Below the pieces are notes generated by a model, which saw only the letters and a list, made by a program, of their open reading frames with translations, searched no databases and had not been told where the DNA came from. A stretch of DNA of 64,000 nucleotides, taken from assembly GCA_029298735.1 (NCBI GenBank), contig JANSLP010000111.1, positions 1-64,000 of the forward strand, read 5' to 3'. The stretch is from Ophiostoma sp. CBS 140.51. Taxonomy: Eukaryota > Ascomycota > Sordariomycetes > Ophiostomatales > Ophiostomataceae. Shown here piece after piece: positions 42,901-55,600 of the stretch (position 1 is its first letter; each line of letters opens with the position of its first letter). Both the position numbers and the translations under genes were made by a program.

Positions 42901-44562
42901 GTAAGAATTATTTTTTAAGAGAGAGGAAGGCAGAGAAGCAGGGGCTAAAATGCTACGTGTGTGTGCGCGCACGCGGAACAATTGTTTCTTGTTTCGTTCC
43001 TTCCCTCTCTTTTGATTCTATATTATGATTGTGTGTCGCTCCTACCGTTAAAAAGCGATATCAAAGCGCTTACAGGTCTCGGGACGGCAGGTGCATCCCA
43101 GGACGAGCGCGTTGTATTGCATCACTGTTTCCGCGTCGTGTCACTCTGCCCCTTTTGGACGCGTAAAGAGCTTCGGAAAGTGCAATACAGAGCACAAGGC
43201 ATCTATTTGTCAACCTTTCAATACCGTCATAATTCTCATGATCTTCGCGATATATTTCCAGCACACCACTTATACCACTCACCCCACTGTATTGTTCCCT
43301 ATCACACGGACTCCAGCTGTTATTTTTAGCCTTTTCTGTACGCTCGAACCCCAAATGCGCTAGTAAGAGCGGGACCTACGGTGTAGTACAGCGGGCGAGT
43401 TTCTCTCGGGATCGCCACTTGCACTTGCCTTATCTACCGTGCTCGAATATCAGAAGGTCATGGCGATGGACTTGGTCGCTTCCTCTTTGGGCAACATTGT
43501 TCTTTCCTTCCGTGGATCGTGACGAAGAATCTTGTTTCACTGGATCAAAAGATGCTGCAGCCAGCCTTCCATCGCTGGCCGCCTTCGCTTATGCTCTTTT
43601 TTTACGACGTCTTTGCCGTATCGCAGCATACATGCCGTCTTCATTTATCCAAAACATATTCACCGCCAAAGATTATTAAGAAAAAGAAGAAAGTAAAGAT
43701 ATCAAGGACATCGTTTTGTGTAAGATACTGTTTGCTCTCTAAGGGTTTCATCCCAAAGAACATAATGAAGGTCACGTGCAGCACATCAGGTGTGACTTAT
43801 TCAACTTACAGAAACTGGACTTACAGAAACTGGACAAGCATCTCGTGAAGAAACGAAATTATGCCGTCTGATAAACCAATTTGTGACTATGAGCAAACAT
43901 GTGTAAAGAGTGACAGGCTCGATGGCGCTTGTTTGTATCCCACACTTAAGTACGGAAGTAAAAGTCACGTGCTTCAGAAGGACGTGGCTAAACAGCCCAT
44001 CCTACTCAACCGTGGCGTAGAAGGTAAACATCACGATGTAGAAAGGTGAAGAAAGCTCTAAAGGCAAATTCCAAAATTCCAAAATCAATTCTCTGCACAT
44101 ATGAAAACGGAATTTACCCATTGTCCATTGACAGCATTGATGGAAGCTTCCCGGTGCCTGTGGTCGCCGCCCTAGCTCTGCCATTGCCACATACATAAGT
44201 CTTATCTTATCGGTCCCAATTCGGACTAGCGTCGAGTCACATCTCGCCGCCCGCCAAACCCCACCATCTTTGCGCTGCACACGAATTTTTAACCTGCTAT
44301 GGGCGAAAAAATAAAACACGGTTAACGAACTATCACGACGACCCCCTCCTAGCCTCGCCTGCCCACCGAAGAGGACAATTTATTCGCGATTTTTGGTATG
44401 TGGGATCCCTACTTCTTATGGACCCCCTCTCTCCAACTACTGGTGTCTGGATCTATTTCTAACTCTTCTCCCCCCCCCACAGAAAACAACATACCCCCTT
44501 TCAATATCATCACATCATCATCATCCCCCTCGCATCACACGATATTACAGAGAAACGCGAAC
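39979..44562. other. 4.6-kb gene-free stretch between the four-TM gene and eIF2-gamma
   Basis: No protein gene could be recognised on either strand; ORFs such as 41409-42101 (-) have no motif and lack coding-like composition. The DNA is pyrimidine-rich on the minus strand near 40.1-41.2 kb, as in long fungal 5' leaders. A 15-bp unit is duplicated in tandem at 43803-43833. The right end holds the eIF2-gamma leader intron. A noncoding RNA or an unusually long 5' UTR of the four-TM gene is possible. Confidence 0.35.
44396..44482 (+). promoter_or_regulatory. Intron in the 5' UTR of the eIF2-gamma gene
   Basis: A GTATGT donor at 44396, a CTAAC branch site near 44458, a C-rich tract and a CAG acceptor ending at 44482 make a plausible 87-bp leader intron 80 bp before the start codon. 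Inferred from signals only. Confidence 0.6.
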
Positions 44563-46192
44563 ATGGCGTCCAACGGCGACAAATACGACCCCGAGGTGGA
44601 GTCGGACTCCGACTCAAACCCTGGCTCCCCCGGCCTCGACCCTCAGGATGCTTCCGACAACGAGATCGATGAGAAGCCCCTTAAGTCGGCTATGAAGAAG
44701 TCGCACGCCCCCATCCCCGACCCGACCGTCGCCAAGCCGTACCTGCCGCCACAGACCGACCCCAAGGACCTGGACGTTAGCACGCTGTCTCCCCTGACGC
44801 CCGAGATTATTGCGCGGCAAGCCACCGTCAACATCGGCACCATCGGCCATGTGGCGCACGGCAAGTCGACCGTCGTCAAGGCCATTTCCGGTGTGCAAAC
44901 GATTCGTTTCAAGAACGAGCTGATCCGCAACATTACCATCAAGCTGGGTTACGCCAACGCCAAGATCTACAAGTGCGACAACCAGGAGTGCCCGCGGCCA
45001 ACGTGCTACCGCAGCTACAAGAGCGACAAGGAGGTTGACCCACCGTGTGAGCGCGAGGGCTGCTCCGGTACCTACCGCCTGCTGCGCCATGTGTCGTTTG
45101 TCGACTGCCCCGGTCACGATATTCTCATGAGCACCATGTTGTCGGGCGCCGCCGTCATGGACGCCGCCCTGCTGCTGATTGCCGGCAACGAAGCCTGCCC
45201 CCAGCCCCAGACCTCGGAGCATCTGGCTGCCATCCAGATCATGAAGCTCGACAAGGTCATTATCCTGCAGAACAAGGTCGATCTGATGCGCGAGGAGACG
45301 GCCCAGCAGCACCACGAGTCGATCCTCAAGTTTATCCGTGGCACCGTCGCCGCCAAGTCGCCCATTGTGCCCATCTCCGCCCAGCTCAAGATCAACATTG
45401 ATGCCGTGCTCGACAACCTCGTCAACAGCATTCCCGTCCCGCCGCGTGACTTCACCATGGACCCGCAGATGATTGTTATCCGCTCGTTCGATGTCAACAA
45501 GCCCGGTTCCGAGGTCGACGACCTCAAGGGTGGTGTCGCTGGTGGTTCCATTCTGCACGGTGTGCTCAAGCTCGGCGACGAGATTGAGATCCGCCCTGGT
45601 CTGGTCACCCGTGACGATGCCGGCAACCTCAACTGCACGCCCATCTTCTCGCGCATCGTGTCGCTTAACTCCGAGTCCAACGACCTCAAGTACGCTGTGC
45701 CTGGTGGTCTGATTGGTGTTGGTACCCACATTGACCCCACGCTGTGCCGTGCGGATCGTCTTGTCGGTTTCGTGCTGGGTCTCAAGGGCCGCCTGCCCGA
45801 CATCTACAGCGAGATTGAGGTCAACTTCTACCTGCTGCGGCGACTGCTCGGTGTGCGGACGGCCGACGGCAAGCAGGCCAAGGTGGAGAAGCTGTCGAAG
45901 AACGAGGCCATCATGGTCAACATTGGCTCGACGTCGACGGGAGCCAAGGTTGCCGCCATCAAGAACGATGCCGCCAAGCTGGTGCTGACGAGCCCTACCT
46001 GCACAAACATTGGCGAGAAGGTTGCGCTGTCCCGGCGTATCGACAAGCACTGGCGTCTTATTGGCTGGGCTACCATCACTGCGTACGTTTTGCACTCCCT
46101 CACCCCCATTCTAATCTTGCTTTCTCTTCAGATTTTTATAGAACATACTAACATGCTACAGTGGTGTTGTTCTGGAGCCGACGATGCCGTAA
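44563..46192 (+). CDS. GCD11: Translation initiation factor eIF2 subunit gamma
   Basis: Exons 44563-46082 and 46162-46192 with a 79-bp intron give 516 residues. The last exon carries only ten codons including the stop (completing TAGVVLEPTMP). The GTPase domain has GHVAHGKST (95-103), the zinc-ribbon insert with CDNQECPRPTC and CEREGC, DCPGH and NKVD; domains II and III follow with RSFDVNKPG, GGSILHGVLKLGDEIEIRPG and VALSRRIDKHWRLIGWA. The acidic N-terminus with a Ser/Asp cluster is usual for fungi. eIF2-gamma binds GTP and initiator Met-tRNA in the ternary complex. If the intron were read through, the protein would end in an unrelated tail. Confidence 0.95.
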
Positions 46193-46620
46193 GGAGGAGG
46201 TTAGACCAAGGAAAATGGAAACTGGTGGATTGGACGGAACATAGGGAATTAACGCAAAACAACACGAGCCAAACAAATAGTAGACGGGCAGGAAAAAAGC
46301 GTTGCTATTGGGATATTTTGCTGCTGGGCAAGCGGGGGTACAGCGATATCGACTGTTTGTCCCCTTTCCTAGCTCATGTAGATGATACGCAAATGAGAAA
46401 ATTTGACACCAAAATATGTGATGCATACAAACATGTAAATTTGTGTGTTTATTCGTGTTATATATATCGTACTATAGTATTTGTGGTATTCATAATAACC
46501 TAGTATTAAGTTGTACTATATCATTCGCTCTAGTAAATATGTCCGGCATCATGTTTGATATTTTATTTTTGTCATGTCAAGAGAAACGTAGTCCTCGTCC
46601 TCCCACCTCTTGCACGTCTC
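46193..46620. terminator. Convergent 3' region of eIF2-gamma and the LAA2-like gene
   Basis: AT-rich 3' UTR sequence with no gene. A TATATATC tract near 46462 could serve as a polyadenylation efficiency element, which is inference. Confidence 0.4.
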
Positions 46621-48526
46621 TCACTTGCGCGTCTTTCGGGCGTGGGCGACCAGGCTCTCAATCACACCCTCAAACGCCTCACGGTCACCAATTTTCTCGT
46701 CAGTCCGCTTCGTCCAGTATTCCAGCACATCATTAGCAGCGACCTCCAGCGATGTTAACCGCTTGACGTGAGCCTGGAGCTCATCGTCTGTCATACCATC
46801 GAGAGCCTCATCTGTGGTCTTGCACAGCTGCTGGCCGGCCACAAGATCCAAATCAGGCGGCGGTGGCGGGCCTTTCCGCTTGCGTGATGAAGAGGAGGGC
46901 TTCCCTTGGGAGTCGACGCTTGAGTTGGACCCGTTCGCTCCCGACTGCTTCAGCCGTGCTACGCTGTTATTAGCTGCTGCGGATGAACCATCTTTGGCTA
47001 CTGCTCCGGTGTTTGACCGGCTGTCCGACGATGTACGTGGTGAGTCAGTACGGTGGACAGATAGTGATGGTAGAATCAGCTTCTTTTGTTTTGACGCCGG
47101 CAGGATCTCGTCCAGATCGACTGGCACACCGAGACTGACAAGGAAGAGGCGCCGAATGCGGCTGCGGATCCAGTCTGGCGGCTGCAATGGCGGTGGCGCC
47201 ACCAGCTGTGACCAGAGAGATGCGCTTCGTGGTGTCAAAAAGATGGAGTTACTGAGTGGAGGTGGTGTGGGGAGTGAGTCGTCTGGTTGGTAGAGTCCGT
47301 TCAGGTAGGGGGCAGTGGTCTTGAGGATGTCGTCTGCGTCGAGCTCCTCAAAATCAGGGATGGGGAAGGCGAGTGGTGGTGGTGCAGCCTGTGTTGGTTG
47401 TGCTGGGGGTTGTGACGGTGCTGCTGCTGCTGTTGCCGGCGGCGGTTCTTGAAAGCCATCGTCAAAGTCACCAAAGTCCTCGTCATCACCGCCACCTTCT
47501 TCGAACTCGTCAAAGTCGTCGCCGAAATCGTTGTCTTCGTCTCCGTTCTCGTCTCCGTTCTCGTCCCCTTCGTCCTCCTCAGCTTCTTCCGCAGCATATG
47601 CTACAGCCGGCGTGCCTGCACTACGCGGCTCTTGGGGAGAACTAGGGTCTGAGCTGTTTAAAGCAGGAGATGATATTGGTGCTTCAACTACGGCAAAGAG
47701 AAAACTGTCAATAAAACAAGAGGACACACAAATAAGGAGAAAGAAATAAATCACGAGGGGGCACTGCCAGTGTGTGAAACAGGCAGCGGGGTAGTGAGTA
47801 AGAATGAGCAAGGAGAGAGGGGCAGTGATGGATGAGCAAGAAAGCAAAGAAAGCAAGAAACAGCGAGAGACACAGGAAGGGAAACCCAACGTCCTCTAGG
47901 CATTCGTACCAGTAGTGCCAGCGATATCCAGCGTACCGTCCGCCTTCACGACCAAGTCCGGCACAGGATCCGCCTCGTGCTTCTTCCCGTCGGGCGTCTT
48001 GGCGCCGTCACCGTCGGCCGACTCCTCCAAAACCGTCGTAGGGATGGGCTTGCCGCCAGGCGTTGTAGGACGGTCGGGCAAGTCTGCGGTAGCAGAGCTG
48101 TCGCTCGCCTCGGCGCCGTCGCCGTCGGCGATCACAGCAATCTCGTCCGGTTCAGCATCACCCTCCCGCAGGCGGTAGGCATCGGTGCCCGGGACTTCGC
48201 CGTACGAGGGCTCGTCGCTGACCTTCTCGACCCGCGTCCGCGGGATAGGCGAGGCCCGTGACGACTCGTTTGGGATCGAGTGGGCATCGGAGAAGTGGTC
48301 GTCGGACTCGGAGTCTGCTGTTGCATCTGTCAGCAAGCTGTCCCCTGTTTTCTGCTGTGCATATCCATCCCCCCATGTCGTCTCTTTCCCCGCTCCTCCA
48401 ATCATCAAGTCTCTTGATATCCCTCATCCCCTCCTTCGTATTCGTCGACGTACCCAGCTCATGAGCTCCTGGATCCTCCGTATGGGTGCGCTCCGGGGGC
48501 GACAGGCTGTTCCGTCGGCTCGACAT
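46621..48526 (-). CDS. DUF5102/LAA2-like protein (AP-1 accessory candidate)
   Basis: Exons 48454-48526, 47910-48326 and 46621-47687 with introns of 127 and 222 bp give 518 residues in a continuous frame. The N-terminus MSSRRNSLSPPERT is followed by ATADSESDDHFSDAHSIPN, SPIPRTRVEKVSDEPSYGEV and GTDAYRLREGDAEPDEIAVI, blocks conserved in fungal DUF5102 proteins. The acidic centre contains EFGDDFDDFEE-like and DEDFGDFDDGFQEPP motifs, of the kind that bind clathrin-adaptor ear domains. The C-terminal half has a helical region (WIRSRIRRLFLVSLGVPVDL) and a coiled end. In yeast the DUF5102 protein Laa2 recruits Laa1/AP-1 at the trans-Golgi. Orthology is inferred from motif order. Confidence 0.7.
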
Positions 48527-49479
48527 GATTCTGGCGGGCTCGGTAGTCGAAAAAAACAGCCGAAACGGATGTTGATAGTTCGTAGAAGAAGAGAGCCAGG
48601 TGAAGACACTCTGGAATCGAAAAGAGAGGTAGAGATGGGCCAGCCACCAGCGAAAGAGACGCGGGGTTGCGCCAAATCAAGTCACGGCCGCTTGTGCAAT
48701 GGCTGGAGGTACCGTATCACCAAGAGGAATGGCCGTGTCGACAGACAAGTGTTGGGATTGTATCAAAAAAGCGAAACAACTTGGCGAGAGAGTCGGGATC
48801 GAGATCGCCTGTCTGTTTGGGAGTGGTAGTTATTACGAGGAGAGCAGGAGCAACTGTTACGGTGCTTGAGTGTGTGGTCTGGCCCCTCTGGGCATAGCGC
48901 ACTAGTCAGGTAAGCGGTCTGGCAAACAGAGAAAAGCGGGTCCTTCCCTCTCAGCACCCAAAGCACAAAAGGCTGGCAGGCAGGTCGCCCTGGCGCCGTT
49001 CTTTCCCCCGATGCGGCGCGACTAGGCCTGCCTTTCTGTTGGCTGTGGCAGGGAGCTTTTGTTGTCGCGTTAAATCGTTTTTTATTTTGCTATTTTTTGT
49101 TGTCAGGTCCCAAAAGCTCTCGCAACGACGACCAACCTCCCAACATCTCAACCACCATTCACCAGGAGAGCTCAATATTTTCGTTATTGGACCTCCATTG
49201 ATCGAATCGACCATTTTGACTTCGATCTACTCGCATATCTGTCGGGAAAGGTTTGTCTTTTTTTTTTTGAGATCAACGCGCGATTCTATCACGATCCTCG
49301 AGATTTCTAACAGCTTCGATTCAGCTTTCCATCTCGACAGCCTTGCCTCGATAACTCTTTCGGTAGGCTCCTATCGTCTCTGCAAAGCGGATTTCGACAT
49401 AGATAGGGTGGCCCATCACCCATCTTCGACGACGACCATCGAGTGACGAACTACTCACGACATATCACCAACCTCGATC
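48527..49479. promoter_or_regulatory. Divergent promoter region of the LAA2-like gene and NSP1
   Basis: About 950 bp with no gene recognised. The NSP1 side is pyrimidine-rich with a T11 run at 49259-49269. An unspliced 5' ORF at 49039-49446 has no known motif. Confidence 0.4.
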
Positions 49480-51640
49480 ATGTCCTTCAATTTCGGCGGG
49501 CCTTCGGCGACGGCCGGCTCGTCGACGCCTACCACGTCAGCTCCCTCTCTCTTCGGTGCTGCCGGAGCTGGCACCACGAGCGGTACCCCATCATTCTCCC
49601 TCGGCAACGCGGGAGCCAGCGCTGCTCCTGCGGCATCCACAACGCCTGCCACGGCTGGCGGCGGTCTGTTTGGCGGCGGTGCTGCTTCGACGACAGCCCC
49701 GGCTGCGGGCAAGTCGCTCTTTGGCGGTGCTTCGACTGGTGGCGGTGGTTTGTTTGGCTCAACGCCTGCTGCTGGCACCACTACGGCCAGCCCCGGTGGG
49801 CTGTTTGGTGGAGGTGCCGCCGCTGCAAAGCCTGCCACAACGGGCCTTAACTTTGGCTCAGCGACCCCGGCTACAGCTGGTGCCGCTGCCCCGAAGAGCC
49901 TTTTCGGAGCCACACCTGCTACCAGTGCCCCGTCGGGCAGCACAACGCCTAGCTTTGGCGGCTTCGGCACCGCAGGTGGCCTCGGTGGCGGCCTGTTCGC
50001 TGGAGCCGGCTCTACCACACCTGCAAAACCCCTGTTTGGTGGCCTAGGCTCGACCACACCCGCAGGAGCACCACCGGCCAACAAGCCTGCAACCACTTCT
50101 TTCTTTGGCAACACATCCGCGGCGCCCGCTGCTGGTACTACAGCTGCTCCTTCGGGTGGCCTGTTCGGTGGTGCGGCTACCACCCAGGCCCCAAAGCCTA
50201 GTAGCTTGTTCCCTGCCACAACAAGCACCGCACAGCCCGCTATGGCCACGGCGGCGACTCCGTCTCTGTTTGGCGCGAAGCCTGCTACTACTGCGGCTCC
50301 GGCCGCTGCAGCCAACACAGGTGGCTCTCTATTTGGTGCTGCCGCACCTGCAACCACCACTGCTGCTGCACCTTCTGGCGGTCTGTTTGGCGGTGGCACC
50401 ACGTCCACCCCTGCGACCACATCTGCTTCTGCTGCTTCTGGTGGTCTTTTCGGCGGTGGTGCCACTCCTGCGGCTACAACTACGACCACTTCTGCCCCTG
50501 CGGCTGGTGGTCTGTTCGGCGGCCTTGGCGGCGCTGCTTCTACTGCCGCGGCGACCCCGGCCGCTACCACGACTGCTGCACCTGCAGCTTCGACACCGTC
50601 CCTGTTTGGCGCGAAGCCAGCTGCCACCCCTGCTACGACCGCCGCTCCTGCCGCAGCGGGTGGTGGTCTGTTTGGTGGCGGCGCGGCCGCTACAACTACC
50701 CCGGCGTCTACTGCTGCACCTGCCGCCACGACCGCTACTGCTGGCTCCAACCTGTTCGGCGCAAAGCCGGCAGCATCGACCACGACACCTGCCACTGCGT
50801 CCACTACGACAACTGCGCCGGCTTCTGCCACGACTGCAGCGGCCCCGGCCACCGCCGGTGGTTCCACTACCACGCCGTCAGCCACAGCCTTTGGCAGCTC
50901 CACCACCGGACCTACCTCGCAGCTGGCCCGGTTAAAGAACCGCACCATGGACGAGATTATTGGCCGGTGGGCGACGGATCTGGACAAGTACCAGAAGGAG
51001 TTCCAGGGCCAGGCGTCGCGTGTCAAGGAGTGGGACCAGAAGCTTGTGGAGAACGGCGAGAAGATCCAGAAGCTGTACCTCGAGACGTACGAGGCCGAGC
51101 GTGCCAGCAACGAGATTGACCGGCAGCTGCAGTCCGTTGAGAGCCAGCAGGACGAGCTGGCGGCATGGCTGGACCGGTACGAGCGTGAGGCTGAGGAGCT
51201 GCTGAACCGGCAGAGCGGACCGGGCGAGCAGCTCACTGGCCCCGACCAGGAGCGTGAGCGGACATACAAGCTGGCGGAGCGGCTAATTGACCGCATGGAC
51301 GACATGAGCAAGGATATGACCAAGATGATCAAGGAGATCAACGACATCTCGGGCAGTCTGAGCAAGACGGGCAAGACCGACGACCCGGTAAGTTTCACGC
51401 CACCGTATGACTTAATGTTACAAGAGGCCCAGATACTAACATCTCCTCCAGCTGAGCCAAATCGTGCGGGTGCTCAACGGCCACTTGAGCCAGCTGCAGT
51501 GGATCGACACCAACGCAGCGGCTCTGCAGGCCAAGGTGGCAGCGGCCAAGAAGACAGAGGCCAACCTCGGCGGCTCGCACAGCGGACTCGAGAACGACGC
51601 GGCCGAGAGCTTCTACCGGTCGTACATGGGCCGGCGGTGA
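49480..51640 (+). CDS. NSP1: FG-repeat nucleoporin NSP1
   Basis: Exons 49480-51387 and 51452-51640 with a 64-bp phase-0 intron (GTAAGT, CTAAC, CAG) give 698 residues. The first 475 or so are an FG domain of GLFGG, SLFGA and related repeats separated by Ala/Thr/Ser/Pro spacers, with few charged residues. From about residue 485 (LARLKNRTMDEIIGRWATDL) the C-terminal Nsp1 coiled-coil domain begins, with EKIQKLYLETYEAERASNEI and DRMDDMSKDMTKMIKEIND, ending at YRSYMGRR. Nsp1 forms the central-channel complex with Nup57 and Nup49 and a cytoplasmic one with Nup82. The GC-rich FG repeats leave a long antisense ORF that is not a gene. Confidence 0.92.
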
Positions 51641-52256
51641 AGTTGATGATTGGAAGCAAGCCTCGTTGGAGGCTTGGAGGGGAAGGATGGAACGCATGGA
51701 ATTGCAAAATAGGTGGCTTGCCTCTTTCTGTTGTTGGACTGGCATGGCAGCCTTGTTTATGTACCCGGATCATGGTTGATTTTTTTGTTGTCTTTTGTTT
51801 TGTTGTACTTGTTACATCTTGTCATCTTGTCATTTTGTCGTTGATTCTTTATTATTTCCTTTTTAATGTACAATACGTCCAGTCGGATAAGAGTGCGCAA
51901 AATACGGTCGACATTATCTTTTTATTCACATTCGCGCGCGCATTAAGGTAAAAACATTGTTATGAGCTGAATGATGTCTTTTTAATGACAGAACAGGCCT
52001 CAATGGCCTTTCATTTGGTTATATGCTGTTGTATGTACTCGGTAGTCGGCCTCTTCAAGCTCCGCGGCTCTTTTCACAGAACCTTCGGAGCTCATACGTT
52101 GGCGTCATTGCCGCAATTCCAACTCCAAAGTCTGGGCTTTCGAAATCTGTTTGTTTTTATTCTTATTCTTTCGGCTTTATACGTAGACTGGGTCAAACTG
52201 TCGTGCGCCGTCGGCCATCATAATTTGCTTGCAAGCTATGTTTTATGTTTGGTATG
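51641..52256. terminator. Convergent 3' region of NSP1 and the ATPase inhibitor gene
   Basis: T- and AT-rich 3' UTR DNA with no gene recognised. Confidence 0.4.
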
Positions 52257-52675
52257 TTAGTTCTTCTCGCCGCCCTGGTCCTTGGTGAGCTCGTCACTGT
52301 TGTATGGTTAGCAAGGTGAGACCCTAAAAATATAGCCGTCGTGTGGTATTGTCACATACATGTGCTGGGAAAGCTGTTCGAGGTGAGCCTGCTGCTCCTT
52401 GAGCTTCTGCTTCAGCTGCATCAGCTTCTCCTTCTCGCGTTGGCGGATGGCGTAGTCCTCGGCGGCCTTCTCGCGTTTGGTGAATGCGTCACTGTAGTCT
52501 AGTTAGTCTTGTCTGTGTCTCCTCGTTGTATTCATCTCCTGCCGTCTCTCACTTACGAAGTGCCGCGCGGTGCGCCGGTGTCGCCCTCGGCCATGCGGAT
52601 GGCGCTGGTGGCAAAGGTCCGGGTAGCGGTGCGCAGAGTCGCCGGGCGGGCAACAGCGGTGAATTGGCGAAGCAT
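52257..52675 (-). CDS. INH1: Mitochondrial F1F0-ATPase inhibitor IF1
   Basis: Three exons, 52557-52675, 52360-52491 and 52257-52296, with introns of 65 and 63 bp, code for 96 residues. The presequence MLRQFTAVARPATLRTATRT is Arg-rich without acidic residues. The mature part has EGDTGAPRGTSDAFTKREKA, the inhibitory segment, then EDYAIRQREKEKLMQLKQKL and a coiled coil. IF1 blocks ATP hydrolysis by mitochondrial ATP synthase when matrix pH falls. Intron phases (2, 2) and frame agree with the protein. Every exon is under 135 bp, so it is easily missed. Confidence 0.93.
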
Positions 52676-55600
52676 TTTTGGTATGTGTGGAGGGTTGGAG
52701 TGTGGTGGAAAGTGTGGTTGTTGGTAAGTAAGAAAAGAAAGGAAGAAGAGAAGAAGGGAAGAAAGAAAGGTGTGTGGAGAGAAAGGATGAGGAGAAGTCC
52801 GTCAAGTAAATAGGCCGGAAGCGAAAAAACCACGCGTGATTGAATATGCGGCTCGGATTGGGAGGGGAGCAGGAGCACGAAGACCAAGAGCCAGAGCAAG
52901 CAAGACCAAGAACACAGAAAGAGCGAGCCAGAAGGAGGGGTGGTGGTGCGACTGTCACCGACTCACCACTGAAGACACAGCGCATCGTCGCCCATAACCC
53001 ACTGTGGGACGAGGCCACTCGCCTAAAGCACCCCACTTTCTGGGCCTGGCCAGGTTAGGGCCAAGACCAGACCGCCCAAAAACGTCACTTCGGGCATACA
53101 AAAAGGCAGCTGGAAGCTCAAAGCTCCGTCATCCGCCGAGCCGTGCTGAGTGGGCAACACAGGTCAAAATGGCTGATAGGATGGATCATGGGATTGAGGG
53201 TCGACTATGGCACAGTGAACGACGACGCATGCAATTCTTCAAGAAAATACTGTACAGAGGAAACATAGATCTGAATTGCCATGAAAATAAGAGCTGTCGT
53301 AATTGGGGCACGCATCAGGTGATATGAATTGTGCTCCTTCCACTTGTAAAGACTCCTTGCAAATTGTTGGACAGTCGGTCTCCTCACGTGATGTTATTAT
53401 CATCAGTTTGAATTGTCGTCGACCAAGTTTCACTCCATCGTTGCATAAAGACAACCTGTGACGATCCAATTGGCAGTTCTATGCTATCGTCAACGCATTG
53501 CGCTTTACACTACAGCCAAAACAAGCTTTATGACGAAACCCATTTGGTCAACACCAAGATGATCCCAACAGACGACTCAGTCAGCTCCTGGTGTTCCTGT
53601 CGGAAACCGTCAGGTACGTGTCACGTGACTCGGCTCAGAACCGAAGTATTTCAACTGGAGTCAGATACTGCAGCAAAAGAAGCTCCTGGAATGTGTCGTC
53701 CAGCGGCCTGATCCACAGGGTCCACAGGCACCAATGCGAGTTGCAAACGCCAGACTGTGGTTCTGAACTGTTTTCAGACAGCAGACAGCACCAGAGCACT
53801 TCACACAATCGGCATCGCCGTCTGGAGAGGACCAGAAACCAGACCAAAGCCTTGCGCCCCAAATGGCTCTTTTCTCAAAATAACCCGACCAGCGCAATGT
53901 ACGAGAACGTCATCGGGCCAGCCGGCAGGTGCCGCAGAGGACTTGAAGCACACAAACTATCTTACAGGTACTAGTCTTGCAGAGTAGACGTCCAGAGTGA
54001 CACGAGTGGACGAGCTTGGCCCAAAACCTGGCAGCAGCTACGAGTACTGAGTATAAACGAGGATTGGTTTCGTTTCTTGATACGAGCCAGCGAGCTTGCT
54101 TTTTGTGACTTCGTTTCTTTTTCCTTTGTCCTCTCCGTCCAGTAAATAACAACAGAGCGATCACAATACGCAGCAGGTGATATTAATAGCCCGGTCAACA
54201 GAGGGAGGGATGGGAAATGAAAGCAATCCCACCAGGACGTCGAATCAAGGGCCAGACTCGTTTCATTACAGAAACGAGTCGACGATACTGGAAGTAAAAG
54301 GCCCCAGAACCCCAAAGCCCCAGATATTCAGACATTCAGTGTCTTCCGCAGCAACAGGCAGGCGCAAAAGCACGTAAGATGGTAAGATGTGCCAGGACAC
54401 TTCAAGAAAACAAAGTGACGTTATTCCCTGGCGCGTTTCGATGGGAGATTTTGCCCCCTCTTTCCTCGTCCCTGTTCTTGATTTCTCTCCCTTTCCTTGG
54501 TCCGCTTAGTTTTTTGGTGCTACTCTTGCCTCGTTTTGCATTTTCTGTTCGTCCCAGCACAGCCACGCACGCCCAGCCCACACCAAAAAGGGACCAAAAA
54601 CCCACCCGGGAGGAAAGCACCCCTCACCTTCCCTCCCTTACCATGGAGACAATGTGAGCAAGGCGACAACACGGGCCACATTGCGCGGGTGCGATTTTCT
54701 GTCACGTGAAGAGAAGCACCTCAGCGAGCCCAGTTCTCGTCACAATGGAGGTGGCTCCCTGGGGTTCAAGTTGGTTGGGGACAGAGGCCCGCAGCGCCCC
54801 TGTTTCTCAGCTGTGCTAATGTTTTCTGGCAAGGTATTTCGGGTGAACGTTTTGTGGCCGTTTCTGTGACAGGAATGGAAGCCACTGCTGACAGGTGGCC
54901 ATGTCTGAAAACATCAGGCGTAAGCCAGGACCAGGCCCAAAGGGGAGGAGCGAGTGGCCGAAACGGAGGATGCCTGTTCACGAGAAATGCAAACCAATAT
55001 GGAGTACCTGAGCCTTACTGTGTAAGATCCATGTGAACAGCACAATCGCATTCTTCTCTCACACAACAGCACCTTAGTGTACTCCGCACACAGTATCAAA
55101 AGTAACCTCCTCCATTTTCGTAATATATACCAGATGTGCGGTGTAGAAAGGCCAATGTCCGAGCTGAAGACAAATGCACCCTGGATATCAGCGGTCGGTA
55201 CCTGCCCTCACACCGTTCCGCTCACCGTCCGCTATGTAGCAGTGCAGCGCGCAGCGCATGACGACAGCCTGTTGCCCCTGTAATTCCAACAAGCCACCTC
55301 GAAACTGCGCAACCAGGTACCGAAAACGCACTGAGGCACTGGACATGCCGTCCCCGTTAGCTCCTGCCCTGACTGCCTGTTTCCTTGGCTGCCAATTCCT
55401 CCCACGCCCCTCCCTCTTTCCCTCCCTTCCGCTTGCTACAGCACCCCCTCCTTCCCCCCCCTAACGCCGCATTTTCTTGATTCCTTCCTTCCTTGTCTGG
55501 CTCCCTCTCACCAGCAAATCGCGTCAACCAAAACAGAGAACAACACCACTCCTGCCAAAATCCCCAATTTTCCTACCTCGATCGCATTTCGCCTTCTTTT

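Noticed and set aside
44614..46095. 493-codon antisense ORF across eIF2-gamma
   Set aside because: Open only because of GC-biased third positions in a highly conserved sense gene.
49455..51398. 647-codon antisense ORF across NSP1
   Set aside because: Its Val/Ala/Pro-rich product is the reverse complement of FG-repeat codons; the sense frame carries a complete nucleoporin with a conserved coiled coil.
32200..54720. Repeated CACGTG(A) motifs in intergenic DNA as a regulatory code
   Set aside because: The number seen is about what chance predicts for 64 kb, and no consistent spacing to genes was found.
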